A DNA stretch of 64,000 nucleotides from Hoeflea marina (GCF_003182275.1 NZ_QGTR01000003.1:558001-622000), one strand, 5' to 3'. Shown: positions 1-9,376, numbered from the stretch's first letter. Made by a program: numbers and translations. The notes: a model not told the origin generated them from the letters alone.

Positions 1-1
1 C

Positions 2-721
2 ACAGGTCGGGCCGGCCGGGTGAGCTATCTCGGCACGGTCGATTTTGCCAAGATGAGCCCGGCCATGTTCGAGGTGATCGACCGGCTCGAAGCCGACGTC
101 GTGGTCGACCTCCATGGTGCGGCGGCGGACGACAGCCCGGTCCGCGCCGCCGTGGCGGCCATGCGCCATCCGGGCCGGGTGAGGCTCTGCGGCCACAGCC
201 AGGATCCGGCCGCAGTCTTCGCGCAAAGCTCCATCCTTCTCTATCTCCTGCAGCCGAACCATTTCGGCACCGCTGAAAACGCGCTTGTCGAGGCGATGTC
301 GCTCGGCTGCGCGCCGCTGGTGTTCGCCAATGCCTGCGAACTGGCCATCGTCCATGACGGCGAAACCGGCTTCGTCGTCCGCGACGTCGCCGAAGCTGCC
401 GCGCGGCTCGACTGGATGCTGGCCCGTCCCGACGCCGTCGCGCACATCGGCCGCAGGGCGGCCCGGGATGTGGCGCGCAACCGCACGCCCGCGCTGTCGC
501 TGGCCCAGCTGAGGACGACCTGGCTGGCAATGCTCGACCGTCCGAGGCGGCAGCCCTCGTTGTCCGCAGCCCTGGGATCCTCGCCCGCCGACTGGTACCG
601 GCGCCTTCAGGGCCTCGAGGACGATGACTGCATCGATGCCGCAGGGGCCCCGGGCGCCGCCTCCAAGGGCAGCCTGGCCCATTTCCGCGCCCATTTCCCC
701 GACCTCGAGGCCCGCAAGTAA
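2..721 (+). CDS. Glycosyltransferase family 4, C-terminal part (5' end outside window)
   Basis: The reading frame is open from the first bases of the window (codons in phase with position 2), so this is the C-terminal ~240 residues of a longer protein. The segment around positions 250-400 reads ENALVEAMSLG followed by a VxDGETGFVV-like stretch. This is the E(x7)E nucleotide-sugar-binding signature of GT-B retaining glycosyltransferases (GT4/GT1 C-terminal fold). It probably adds a sugar to a cell-surface polysaccharide. Two GT2 genes follow on the same strand 77 bp downstream, which supports a polysaccharide cluster. Donor and acceptor cannot be inferred. The last ~70 residues, after the Rossmann domain, have no motif I recognise. 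Confidence 0.8.
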   Translation, partial: TGRAGRVSYLGTVDFAKMSPAMFEVIDRLEADVVVDLHGAAADDSPVRAAVAAMRHPGRVRLCGHSQDPAAVFAQSSILLYLLQPNHFGTAENALVEAMSLGCAPLVFANACELAIVHDGETGFVVRDVAEAAARLDWMLARPDAVAHIGRRAARDVARNRTPALSLAQLRTTWLAMLDRPRRQPSLSAALGSSPADWYRRLQGLEDDDCIDAAGAPGAASKGSLAHFRAHFPDLEARK

Positions 722-798
722 AACCGTCCGGACCAGCGTGACACAAGCTTGTCTTGCGAGGCTTGCCGCAAATTCCGGCATCAAGCGGAGCACGTTGG

Positions 799-1998
799 AT
801 GGTCTATCTCACAATCTGCATCCCGACGCGCAACCGGCAGCGCTATGCCATCGAGGCCATCAAGGCGGTATCCGCCTGCGATCAGGCCGACTTCGAGGTG
901 ATCGTAGCCGACAATTCCGATGATCCGGCGCCGCTGCGGGATTTCTTCGCGGGCTTCGGCGATTCCCGCTTCCGCCTCATCGGGCCCGCGGACCGGGTTC
1001 TCTCCATGGTCGACAACTGGGAGCGGACGATGGCGGAGGTCGGCGGCCGATGGGTCAGCTTCATCGGCGACGATGACCACATCGACCCGCGCGTGGTGCG
1101 GCTGCTGCGCCGCTACGAGCGCGAATACAAGGACGTCGATGCCGTCGGCTGGTCGCGCATCCACTACAACTGGCCCGACAACCGTCTCCACGCCACGCTG
1201 GCGGTCGTCCCCTGCGAACACGACACCTATGTCGCCTCCAAGCCGAAGCTGCAGGACCGGCTGTTCACCTGGTCCGAGCGGCACAAGCGGCCGTCCTGCG
1301 GCTTCGGCATCTATCACGGCGCCGTGCGCCGGTCGCTGATGGAGAAGATCAAGCGCAAGTGCGGCGGCCGCTACTTCGAGCACCCCACGGTCGATTTCGA
1401 CAACAGCTGCAAGACCATTCACCTGGCCCGGCAGCTGATCTACTGCCAGCGGCCATTCTCTGTGCTCGGCGCGTGCGTGGCCTCCAACTCGGCCAGCACC
1501 CAGTCGCTGGAGGCCATGAAGAAGCTGGTGGTCGACTTCTACAGCGACCTGGGCTCCGGCATGCAGATCCAGGAGGACGACTTTCCGTTCTCGCCAAAGC
1601 TTCCGGGCCTTGCGGTGATCTCGGCGATCGCCGCGACCAGTTGGTGGTACTGCCGCACATACGGTGTGGACAACACGGGCTTTCAGGAGAATTTCGCCCA
1701 TGCCGCCGTGCACGAATGCCTGTCGTCGCGGACGCTGGAGGAGTACCAGATCAAGGTGGAGGGCCTGCGCAGCGGCTTTGCCGCCTGGCAGGGCGGCGCC
1801 TGGGCCAGGCATTTCAATCCGCCGCCGTTCACCCCGCCGCAGTCCTTCAACCAGCTCTGCGGCGTGCACAAGGATTCGATCTATATCCGCGAAAGCGGAC
1901 TCGAAGCCGCCACGCCGGGCGAGTTCTACGATTTCGCCGAGAGCTTCATCATGCCGGTCGAGCATGTGGTCTCGGCGAGACGGGCATTTGCCGCATGA
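799..1998 (+). CDS. Glycosyltransferase family 2 (first of a tandem pair)
   Basis: GT-A-fold glycosyltransferase. The N-terminus has the family 2 hallmark LTICIPTRNR, then VIVADNSDDP and a metal/nucleotide-binding region IGDDDHIDP (DDD acting as the DxD motif). I chose ATG 799 because the conserved beta-strand begins at residue 3 and a GGAG lies about 10 nt upstream; the open frame extends to 754. It is 399 residues long. The next gene overlaps by ATGA and is a paralogue with the same motifs in the same order (GAVRRSLM, HPxVDxDN, VFGAC/VLGAC), so the two arose by tandem duplication. The likely role is sequential or alternative transfer of sugars in surface polysaccharide synthesis; the substrate is unknown. 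Confidence 0.85.
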   Translation: MVYLTICIPTRNRQRYAIEAIKAVSACDQADFEVIVADNSDDPAPLRDFFAGFGDSRFRLIGPADRVLSMVDNWERTMAEVGGRWVSFIGDDDHIDPRVVRLLRRYEREYKDVDAVGWSRIHYNWPDNRLHATLAVVPCEHDTYVASKPKLQDRLFTWSERHKRPSCGFGIYHGAVRRSLMEKIKRKCGGRYFEHPTVDFDNSCKTIHLARQLIYCQRPFSVLGACVASNSASTQSLEAMKKLVVDFYSDLGSGMQIQEDDFPFSPKLPGLAVISAIAATSWWYCRTYGVDNTGFQENFAHAAVHECLSSRTLEEYQIKVEGLRSGFAAWQGGAWARHFNPPPFTPPQSFNQLCGVHKDSIYIRESGLEAATPGEFYDFAESFIMPVEHVVSARRAFAA

Positions 1999-3167
1999 CG
2001 CTGCTGTCCATCTGCATCCCCACCCGCAATCGCCAGATCTACGCCATGTCGGCGGTGCGGGCCATGGTCGGCTCGCCGCGACGGGATTTCGAGATCGTGC
2101 TGGCCGACAATTCCGATGATGCCGCGCCGTTGGCGGATTTCGTCGCGGACCTCGCCGATCCGAGGGTGAAGCTGCTCTCCCCGGGTCCGGCGGTGCTGTC
2201 GATGCGGGCCAACTGGGAGCGTATCGTCGACCAGACCTCCGGCGAGTGGCTGACCTATATCGGCGACGACGATTATCTCGACCCGGAACTTGCCGAACTG
2301 ATCACGGTCGTCACGGGCAGGGTGCCGCTGGTCGACGCCATTTCATGGGGCAGGCTGCATTTCATCTGGCCCGAGGCGCGTCCGCACCGGGAGATCACCA
2401 AGGTGCCCACGGGGAGCCACCTCATCGGCGTCGACAAGCAGGAGATGATGCGCAAGCTTTTCTTCTGGGAAGATGCCACGGACCGGCCGCAATGCCCGTT
2501 CGGCGTCTATCACGGCGCGGTCCGTCGCAGCCTGATGACCGAGATCCGCGACACGTTCGGCGGGGCCTATTTCGGCCACCCGATCGTCGACTACGACAAC
2601 ATCTGCCGGACGCTGATGCTGGCCCGCGCGCTGGTCCACTTCGAGCGGCCCGTGTCCGTGTTCGGCGCCTGCATGCAGTCCAACACAATCGGCCTGCGCG
2701 ATGCGGCCATCGCCGCCGAGCGCATCAGGACATTCAAGGCGGAGATGGACGGAGTCATCGAGGCGCGCGGCTTTCCCTTCCCGATCGAGCTTGGCATCGC
2801 CGCGCAGATCGGCCACGTCATCGAATGCTTCAAGCAGCAGCAGGGCATCGAGATCACGGCCTGGGAGGAGAACTTCATCCGCGCCTGCGCCCATGATTGC
2901 GAGGCCCAGCCGAACCGGGAGCGTTTCGAGGAGCGCAAGACCGGCTATGCCGGGGCGATTGCCGAATGGCGTGGCGAAGCCGCCCTCGGCGCGTTCAAGC
3001 CGATCTACAAGATCCGCCATGACCTGCCGCAGTTCATCGGTGTCAACAACAGGACGCTGAGCTTCGACATGGGCATCGGCGGCGCGCAGTCGGCGGCCGA
3101 ATTCTATGCCATTCTCGACACCATGCTGTTCCCGATCCACCTGGTCGAGAGCCGCCTGGCGGCCTGA
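1995..3167 (+). CDS. Glycosyltransferase family 2 (second of a tandem pair)
   Basis: Start ATG 1995 overlaps the stop of the preceding paralogue (ATGA), implying translational coupling. The protein has 390 residues, with LLSICIPTRNR at the N-terminus, EIVLADNSDD, and IGDDDYLDPE as the DxD-type metal-binding site, followed by the shared YHGAVRRSLM and HPIVDYDNICRT blocks. It shows family-wide features of GT2 inverting transferases, with a long C-terminal half of ~200 residues conserved only between the two copies. The role is inferred from context (GDP-mannose genes downstream on the opposite strand) to be cell-surface polysaccharide assembly. Confidence 0.85.
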   Translation: MTLLSICIPTRNRQIYAMSAVRAMVGSPRRDFEIVLADNSDDAAPLADFVADLADPRVKLLSPGPAVLSMRANWERIVDQTSGEWLTYIGDDDYLDPELAELITVVTGRVPLVDAISWGRLHFIWPEARPHREITKVPTGSHLIGVDKQEMMRKLFFWEDATDRPQCPFGVYHGAVRRSLMTEIRDTFGGAYFGHPIVDYDNICRTLMLARALVHFERPVSVFGACMQSNTIGLRDAAIAAERIRTFKAEMDGVIEARGFPFPIELGIAAQIGHVIECFKQQQGIEITAWEENFIRACAHDCEAQPNRERFEERKTGYAGAIAEWRGEAALGAFKPIYKIRHDLPQFIGVNNRTLSFDMGIGGAQSAAEFYAILDTMLFPIHLVESRLAA

Positions 3168-3288
3168 ACGCGGTCCGGAATTGTGTTTCAGAACCGCAAG
3201 ATGCCGTGCTATCGAGTTACAATCCCAGCTGGTGATGACCACCGCTCCGATCCCCGCGGATGCCGACGCGCGTCCCGAACACAAGGAT

Positions 3289-3807
3289 ATGGCTTTGACA
3301 CCGATCACCCTGACCACCGTTTCCGCCTTCATGCTGCTGGCCGCGGCGACACAGCCGTCCGTTGCGCAGACGGATGCGGCCTCCGCAACGCCACCGCAGC
3401 CGAGCTGGACCACCCAGTGCGCCTCCGCCAACCGCAGGCAGCCGCTGGCCTGCGCCATGGAACAGCGCGTGGTGCTCAAGGAAACGGGGCAGCAACTGGC
3501 CAAGCTGACGATCAAGACCGGTCCGGACGCGGCGGAGAAGCCGACATTGCTGCTTCAGCTGCCGCTCGGCATCTCCTTGCGCAAGGGCGTTTCGTTCGCC
3601 GTCGATGACGGCGCGGCGCTGAGTCTCGACATCCAGACCTGCGAAGCCTCGGGCTGTTATGTCGGCGACGTGATTTCCGACGAATTGCTGGCGGCCATGC
3701 GCAAGGGCAGCCAGATCACCATCGGCCTAGAGAACCTGCAGCAGAAGGAGGTCAAGTTCGCCTTCTCGCTCAGCGGCTTTTCCGCCTCGCTCGACAGCAT
3801 CCGCTAA
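3289..3807 (+). CDS. Invasion-associated locus B (IalB) family periplasmic protein
   Basis: 172 residues from ATG 3289. The start was chosen because it gives a clean Sec signal peptide (hydrophobic core ending near PSVAQ) and has an AAGG-like RBS; an upstream in-frame ATG at 3235 would add a non-signal extension. The mature part has the IalB pattern: a W near the start, paired cysteines (TQCAS, LACAM, QTCEAS, SGCYVG) and the motif LPLGISLRKGV. IalB proteins are exported proteins common in Hyphomicrobiales, first linked to Bartonella erythrocyte entry; in free-living members the function is unclear. It stands alone between the glycosyltransferases and a convergent epimerase gene. Confidence 0.85.
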   Translation: MALTPITLTTVSAFMLLAAATQPSVAQTDAASATPPQPSWTTQCASANRRQPLACAMEQRVVLKETGQQLAKLTIKTGPDAAEKPTLLLQLPLGISLRKGVSFAVDDGAALSLDIQTCEASGCYVGDVISDELLAAMRKGSQITIGLENLQQKEVKFAFSLSGFSASLDSIR

Positions 3808-3817
3808 CGCGGCGGGT

Positions 3818-4756
3818 TCAGGAGAAGGCCGCGCGCAACGCCGCGTCCGTGGTCAGCGGCGGGCGCCAGCGCGTGGCTGCGCGCAGGCGGCCGGTGTCGA
3901 GCACCACCGGAGCGGCGAGATGCCGGGCGGCATTGCCCGGCAGCAGGCAGCGGAGCAACGGGCCGGAGAGCCAGTCGGGCAGGCGGCGTGCGGCGGGCCG
4001 TCCACCGGCGCGCGCCACGGCGTCGGCGACAGCCGTGAGGCTGGACGCGCCCGGGTCGGCAATGTTGAAGATGCCGTCGACATCGATCTCGCCGCCGGCG
4101 ACCGCCCGCAGGCAGTCGGTCAGATTGTCGAGCGCCAGCAGGCTCTTGGCCGGCTTTCCCGGCGGCAGCGGCAACGGCCATCCGCGACCGGCCGCAAGTG
4201 CCACGCCCCCGACGCTGCCGAGCCTGCCGCGGCCGTAGACCACCGGCGGCCGAAGGATCAGAAGATGCATGGATGAGCCCGCGGCCACTTTGGCGATGCC
4301 GGCCTCGGCTTCCGCCTTGGCGCGGCCATAGGCGTCGCAGGGGGCGGGCGGATCGGTTTCCCGGAATGGCGGCTGGCCGGGTTCGGGCAGGCCGTAGACC
4401 CGAGCCGAGCTCAGGAACACGAAGCGGCCGACACCGGCCGCCGTGGCAAGCCGGGCCAGCCGGATGGCGCCGTCACGGGTGATGCTGGCGTGCAACTCCG
4501 GTCGGGGGCGCCGCCAGCGTGGAGGGTTCCAGGCGGCCAGGTGGACCACCATGTCGACCCCGGCCAGCGCCCTGTCCCAGCCCGCCTCCTGCCTGACATC
4601 GGCACGGACCAGATCGGGCGCATCCGAACGGCGCGACACACCGGTCACGGCATGGCCGTCCGCCCGCAGCGCGGTCGCGGCGGCGGCACCGATGAAGCCG
4701 GTGGCACCGGTCAGCAGGATCCGGAGCTTTCGCGCATGCGGCGAAATCTCAGTCAT
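3818..4756 (-). CDS. NAD-dependent epimerase/dehydratase (extended SDR)
   Basis: The N-terminus has the Rossmann glycine motif TGATGFIG and the protein has YGRAKAEAE as the catalytic YxxxK, plus FLSSARVYG upstream carrying the catalytic Ser. These are hallmarks of UDP-sugar epimerases/dehydratases. The start at 4756 overlaps the end of the phosphomannomutase gene by 8 bp, so the two are co-transcribed and coupled; longer in-frame extensions are unsupported. The protein has 312 residues. It probably modifies a nucleotide sugar for the same polysaccharide as the neighbouring GDP-mannose genes. The exact substrate cannot be told from sequence. Confidence 0.85.
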   Translation of the reverse strand: MTEISPHARKLRILLTGATGFIGAAAATALRADGHAVTGVSRRSDAPDLVRADVRQEAGWDRALAGVDMVVHLAAWNPPRWRRPRPELHASITRDGAIRLARLATAAGVGRFVFLSSARVYGLPEPGQPPFRETDPPAPCDAYGRAKAEAEAGIAKVAAGSSMHLLILRPPVVYGRGRLGSVGGVALAAGRGWPLPLPPGKPAKSLLALDNLTDCLRAVAGGEIDVDGIFNIADPGASSLTAVADAVARAGGRPAARRLPDWLSGPLLRCLLPGNAARHLAAPVVLDTGRLRAATRWRPPLTTDAALRAAFS

Positions 4757-6182
4757 TGCCGGATCCTGCATGATCGCGCAGCCGCGCCATGCAGGACAGC
4801 ACCAGCGCTTCGGCCTCCTCGGCGGAGTCCGCCTCCGTGTAGCAGCGCATTTCCGGGGCATTGCCGGACGGCCTGAGATGAACGATGGCGCCGCCCGGCA
4901 GGGTCACGCGCAGGCCGTCGGTGAGATCGATGGCGCGAACGCCGCCGAACGGCGCGAAGAACGCTTCGCGCTCGGCAATGTTCGTGGCCAAGGACGCCAC
5001 CAGTCTCTGGCCCAGGGCGGTGGGGAAATTCTCGATGCGCCCGCTGGCAGCAACCGGCAAGGCCAGTCCGGCAACCAGCATCGACACCGTCTTGCCCGCC
5101 TGGTGGGCGGCAGCCAGGACCGCCAGGATCGGCAGGGCGCAATCGCGCGTCGGCAGGGCGGAAAGGAAAGCCTTGCCGACCTGGAAATCCGAGCCGGTCA
5201 GCACGCCGCCATTGGCCTCGAAGCCGATGATGCGGGCGGCCCCCGTATCTGCGGCTTCGGCGATGCCGGCAATCACATAGGGCGAGCCGACGCGGGTCCG
5301 CCACACCCGGCATCCGGCGTGGCTGGCGATGGCCGAATTCGACGTCACGGGCGTGACCACCGCGTCGGCATCAAGATGGCGGGCGGTGATCAGTCCCAGG
5401 GCGTCGCCGCGCAGGCATTCGCCGGTCTCGTCGGCGACCAGCGGGCGGTCGCCATCGCCGTCGGTGGAGATGAGTGCGTCGAGCCGATGCTCCGTGGTCC
5501 AGCGGCGGATCTGCGCCCGGATGGAGTCGGGCACTGCTTCGGTATCGACAGGAACGAAAGTCTCGGAGCGGCCGAGCCCGATCAGCTCGGCGCCGGTGGG
5601 CTGGAGGATGTCCCTGAGCACGTCGCGGGACACCGAGGAGTGCTCGTAGATGCCGATGCGGACGCCGGCCAGCGAGCCCGCGGGCAGGAATCCGGCGTAG
5701 CGGTCGCGGTAGGCCTGAAGGGCCGCTTCGCCCATGGGCGCGTCACCCCCGACCGCGACCGGATCGACCGGCTCGCCCGCGAATGCCGGGGCACCGGACG
5801 CGATCGCGATCTCGTCCTCCTTGCCGATCTCCCCGTCGGGCCGGTAGAACTTGACGCCGTTGCGGTCGGCCGGGATGTGCGAGCCGGTGACCATCAGGCT
5901 GGCCGCACCCTGGGCCATGGCACTGTGGGCCAGCGCCGGCGTCGGCAGAGCGCCGCAATCCACGGCGACAAGACCTTCCGCCGCCAGCGCGGCCATGCAC
6001 TGGCCGGCGATGTCCGGGCTCGAGGGACGCAGGTCCCTGCCCACATGCACGGTCGCGCCGCTCTCGACGAGACCGTTGTCGAGCAGGTGCCGCGCAAAGG
6101 CCCGGGCATGGGCCGCGGCGGTGCCGTCCGTCAGTTCCCCGACAAGGCCCCGCAGGCCGCTGGTGCCGAATTTAGCCGCCAT
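4749..6182 (-). CDS. Phosphomannomutase/phosphoglucomutase
   Basis: Alpha-D-phosphohexomutase of 477 residues, converting mannose-6-P to mannose-1-P. All four family sites are visible: KFGTSGLRG at the N-terminus, the phosphoserine loop TGSHIP (usually TASHNP, here a variant), the Mg-binding DGDGDRP, the sugar-binding GFEANGGV, and the C-terminal phosphate-binding RPSGNAPEMR. The gene lies 60 bp downstream of the mannose-1-P guanylyltransferase fusion and overlaps the epimerase gene, forming a three-gene operon for GDP-mannose and a derived sugar. The variant His in the serine loop is typical of ManB-like enzymes. Confidence 0.92.
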   Translation of the reverse strand: MAAKFGTSGLRGLVGELTDGTAAAHARAFARHLLDNGLVESGATVHVGRDLRPSSPDIAGQCMAALAAEGLVAVDCGALPTPALAHSAMAQGAASLMVTGSHIPADRNGVKFYRPDGEIGKEDEIAIASGAPAFAGEPVDPVAVGGDAPMGEAALQAYRDRYAGFLPAGSLAGVRIGIYEHSSVSRDVLRDILQPTGAELIGLGRSETFVPVDTEAVPDSIRAQIRRWTTEHRLDALISTDGDGDRPLVADETGECLRGDALGLITARHLDADAVVTPVTSNSAIASHAGCRVWRTRVGSPYVIAGIAEAADTGAARIIGFEANGGVLTGSDFQVGKAFLSALPTRDCALPILAVLAAAHQAGKTVSMLVAGLALPVAASGRIENFPTALGQRLVASLATNIAEREAFFAPFGGVRAIDLTDGLRVTLPGGAIVHLRPSGNAPEMRCYTEADSAEEAEALVLSCMARLRDHAGSGND

Positions 6183-6242
6183 TGCCGTCTTCTCCCTGTT
6201 GGCGCGCCCCGTCCGGCCGGGCGCATCTGCCTGGCGCCCCGA

Positions 6243-8498
6243 TCAGGCCTGGTCCGCCAGCATGCCCTCGGACTTGAGATACTCCACCAGTCCGCAGAAC
6301 ACATGGTAGAAGGTGCTGGTCGGCATGTCCTTGGAAATAACCCGTCCGCGCGGGTCGATCTGATCATACCAGCCGCCCGCGGTCGGCACGGTGAGATAGC
6401 GGTTGAAGATGACGTCGAGCATGCGGATGAACAGGGTCTCGTCGCCCGGCAGGCCTTGCGCGCGGGCCTCGAGGCCGGCCTTGAGCGCCTCGGTCTGCGG
6501 CCACAGCCGCGCCGTGCCGATCATCGAAGAGCCGTCCGGCGCCATGGCGTCGCAGACCGCGTCGGTGCCGCGGGCGTGGCCGAAGGCATGGCTGGTGGCG
6601 TAGAGCTTGCGGCAATATTCGCGCAGAGCCGGCTGGTCGGCCAGCCGGGCATGCCGCAGCAGCAGCCAGATCCATTCGTAGTGATGGCCGGGCTCGACCA
6701 TCGGGGCACGGTCGGTGCACACCGACCAGTCGAGGCCGAAATACTCGGTCACCGTCCAGCTTCCGGCGTCGAAGAACCGATCCGTGAACAGATCGACGGC
6801 TGCCTGGGCGCGATCGAGAAAGCGGGTCTCGCGGGTCGCCTCGTACCAGGCCTGCATCGCCTCGAGATAATGCATGTGGGGATTGGCGCGGCGAAAGCCG
6901 GTCGGCCGGTCGGATTCGAAGAAACCGCCATGGACGGTGTCGGCGAGCTCTGCGTCCATGAAGGCGATGGTGCGCTCGGCCCATTCCCTTGCCTCAGGCC
7001 ACTTCTTGGCGCGCCAGAGCCAGGCGAGCGCCAGCAGCACAAAACACTGATCGTAGGTGTCGCGCTGCGCGTCCTGCACGGTTCCGTCGGGATGGAAGCG
7101 GTGGATCCAGCCGCCCTCCGCATGCCAGCCGGTGGATGTGAGCGTGTCGAAGCAGTGCCGGAGCACGGCATCGGACTCGCCCTGCCAGCCTATGGTCGAG
7201 GCGTGCGCAAAGCAGTAGATCTGTCTGGCCAGCACCCGGAGTCGCTTGAAGCCCAGGTCGGCGGGGCTGCCGTCATGGTTGAGCGCCTCGAAGACGCCGC
7301 CGTGGGCGCGGTCGAGGCCCTTGTCGGCCCAGAACGGCAGCGCCACGTCGAAGAGCCACTTGTGGATGACCCGGGGAGAGGGAACCGGGCGGCCGGAATG
7401 GGCGACGGCCAGCGGAGGCCAGTCTGCGGCCGCCTTGACCATTTGCGTGATGTCCTTGACCAGATGCGCCTGGTCGCGATGCACGATCAGCAGCGCGTCG
7501 GGCTGCGAGACGACGATGATGTCCTCGAGTCCGGCGACCGCCAGCAGCCGGTCCTCGGACCGGAGATAGCTGTTCTTGACATCGATGGTGACCACGTCGC
7601 CGAACCGGGCGTTGCCGTGTGGATCGAGCGGCGAGCATTCGTGCAACTGGTTCCAGGAGCCGAGATCGTTCCAGGCGAACGAGGCGGCGACCACACCGAT
7701 GCGCGGAGCGTTTTCCATTACCGCGAAATCGATCGAGATCTTCGGGCTTGCGGCAAAGGCTTGCGCGTCGAGCCGCCAGACCTTGCCAGCCACTTCGGCG
7801 CGCGTGACGGATTGGACGGCATGGCGCCAGACCTCGGGCTGCTGGCGGGCGATCTCGGCACCCATTTCGCCGGCGCGGAAGAGGAAGATGCCGCCGTTCC
7901 AGAAGAAGCGGCCCGACTGCAGGAAGGCCTCGGCGGTTTCCAGATCGGGCTTCTCGCGGAATCTGAGCACATCGTAGACGGGGCCGGGTCCGTCGCCGCG
8001 CTCGATATAACCATACTGGGTTTCGGGCCGGGTCGGCGCGATGCCGATGGTCATGATGCCGCCGCGGACAGCCAGCGCCCCGGCGGCAGAGCGGATGACG
8101 GCATGGAATTCCGCGTTGTCGGGGATGTCGTGGTCCGACGGCAGCACCAGCACCATGCGGTCGGGATCGGTCTCGGCCAGATCGGCGATCGCCGCGGCGA
8201 TGGCCGCGGCCGTGTCGCGGATCGAGGGCTCGACGATGTAGCGCTCGACCTCGGCCGAGCTGGTTTCGCCCTGCTCGACCAGCAAGGCCTCGAATTTCAC
8301 CCCGCCGACGATGCGGGTGGGAAGGTAACTCAGGCCCTCGCCGGCAAAGCCGACGCGCTCGAGCGTGTTGGTGAGCAACGTCTTGTCGTTGACGAAGCGG
8401 TGGAACTGCTTGGGCTTCTCGTCCCGCGACATCGGCCAGAGCCGCGATCCGGCGCCACCGCAGAGGATGACAGGGGTGATGGCCAGCGAGCCGCTCAT
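6243..8498 (-). CDS. Mannose-1-phosphate guanylyltransferase fused to AGE-family sugar isomerase
   Basis: Bifunctional protein of 751 residues. The N-terminal ~350 residues are a nucleotidyltransferase making GDP-mannose: LCGGAGSRLWPMSR, EKPKQF and a later FREKPD. The C-terminal ~370 residues are an (alpha/alpha)6 barrel of the N-acylglucosamine-2-epimerase/mannose-isomerase (AGE) family, with HGGFFE, HYEW and DPRGRV-like segments. The usual ManC/AlgA architecture has a cupin type II phosphomannose isomerase instead. I chose ATG 8498 because GGAGAACACC lies directly upstream; an in-frame ATG at 8549 lacks an RBS. First gene of the operon with the phosphomannomutase and epimerase. The isomerase half is inferred to supply mannose-6-P. 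Confidence 0.88.
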   Translation of the reverse strand: MSGSLAITPVILCGGAGSRLWPMSRDEKPKQFHRFVNDKTLLTNTLERVGFAGEGLSYLPTRIVGGVKFEALLVEQGETSSAEVERYIVEPSIRDTAAAIAAAIADLAETDPDRMVLVLPSDHDIPDNAEFHAVIRSAAGALAVRGGIMTIGIAPTRPETQYGYIERGDGPGPVYDVLRFREKPDLETAEAFLQSGRFFWNGGIFLFRAGEMGAEIARQQPEVWRHAVQSVTRAEVAGKVWRLDAQAFAASPKISIDFAVMENAPRIGVVAASFAWNDLGSWNQLHECSPLDPHGNARFGDVVTIDVKNSYLRSEDRLLAVAGLEDIIVVSQPDALLIVHRDQAHLVKDITQMVKAAADWPPLAVAHSGRPVPSPRVIHKWLFDVALPFWADKGLDRAHGGVFEALNHDGSPADLGFKRLRVLARQIYCFAHASTIGWQGESDAVLRHCFDTLTSTGWHAEGGWIHRFHPDGTVQDAQRDTYDQCFVLLALAWLWRAKKWPEAREWAERTIAFMDAELADTVHGGFFESDRPTGFRRANPHMHYLEAMQAWYEATRETRFLDRAQAAVDLFTDRFFDAGSWTVTEYFGLDWSVCTDRAPMVEPGHHYEWIWLLLRHARLADQPALREYCRKLYATSHAFGHARGTDAVCDAMAPDGSSMIGTARLWPQTEALKAGLEARAQGLPGDETLFIRMLDVIFNRYLTVPTAGGWYDQIDPRGRVISKDMPTSTFYHVFCGLVEYLKSEGMLADQA

Positions 8499-8617
8499 GG
8501 TGTTCTCCGTGTAGCCGAAAGTCATTTCCGGTAATCCTCGGCGGCACACTTGCAGAAAAAGACGAAAATTTGGCTAACCCGGTCGACCGGATGTCGAGGC
8601 AATCCATTCAGCTTTCA

Positions 8618-9376
8618 TTAGGAGTCTCTGGTTGAACCACCGGGTCCCGGCTGCCGGCCGACGGGCTTGACGCGTATCTGCATGGCGCCCGATTCGGATT
8701 TGCCGATCTCGAAGCGGTCGGTGGTCCGCACCAGGTCGCTCAGCTTGGCGAAGCCGAAGGTGCGCGGATCGAAATCCGTCGACAGATTGACCATGTGCTG
8801 GCCGACGGTGCCGAGATTGGCCCAGCCGTCCTCGCTGTTGATGTTCGCCAGCGCCTTGCGGACGAGGGGAACCACCTCGGAAGGCTTGCGCAGCGCTTCC
8901 GCCTTGTCGCTGTCGGGCCTCTCCTTGCCGGTCCCGGCCAGGAGATTTTCCGTGTAGACGAACCGGCGGCACGCCTGCCGGAAACTCTCCGGCGTCTTCT
9001 GCTCCCCGAAGCCGAAGACATCGATGCCCTGCTCGCGGATCCGGGAGGCAAGACGGGTGAAATCGCTATCGGAGGAGACCAGGCAGAAGCCGTCGAACCG
9101 ACCGGAATGGAGCAGGTCCATGGCATCGATCACCAGGGTGATGTCGGAGGCGTTCTTGCCGGTGGTGTAGGGGAACTGCTGCTGGGGAACAATGGCATGC
9201 CGGGCAAGGACATCGACCCAGCCGCGCGAGCGGGTTCCAGAGAAGTCCCCATAGATCCGGCGAACGCTGGCTTCGCCGATGGTGGCGATCTCCTCGAACA
9301 GGCCATCGACAATCCGCGCGGAGGTGTTGTCGGCGTCGATGAGAACGGCCAGGCGCGGACGGCGTTCAACGGGCAT
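8618..9376 (-). CDS. NYN-domain (PIN-like) putative RNase with C-terminal OST-HTH/LOTUS domain
   Basis: 252 residues. The N-terminal NYN domain has the acidic PIN-like residues in LIDADN, ASDITLVIDAMDL and VSSDSDF, which form the metal site of this nuclease fold (LabA/DUF88 group). Residues ~165-235 form a winged OST-HTH/LOTUS domain (VVPLVRKAL, WANLGTVGQHM, FGFAKLSDLV), thought to bind RNA. The start at 9376 is supported by CGGAGGATC 9 nt upstream. The likely role is RNA processing or decay; the target is unknown. Transcribed alone, 119 bp from the mannose operon. Confidence 0.85.
   Translation of the reverse strand: MPVERRPRLAVLIDADNTSARIVDGLFEEIATIGEASVRRIYGDFSGTRSRGWVDVLARHAIVPQQQFPYTTGKNASDITLVIDAMDLLHSGRFDGFCLVSSDSDFTRLASRIREQGIDVFGFGEQKTPESFRQACRRFVYTENLLAGTGKERPDSDKAEALRKPSEVVPLVRKALANINSEDGWANLGTVGQHMVNLSTDFDPRTFGFAKLSDLVRTTDRFEIGKSESGAMQIRVKPVGRQPGPGGSTRDS

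Noticed and set aside
4443-8534. Very long plus-strand open frame of 1363 codons
   Set aside because: It runs antisense to the phosphomannomutase and GDP-mannose genes, which have clear family motifs. Its composition (Gly/Arg/Ala/Asp-rich, no motifs) is that of a high-GC shadow frame.
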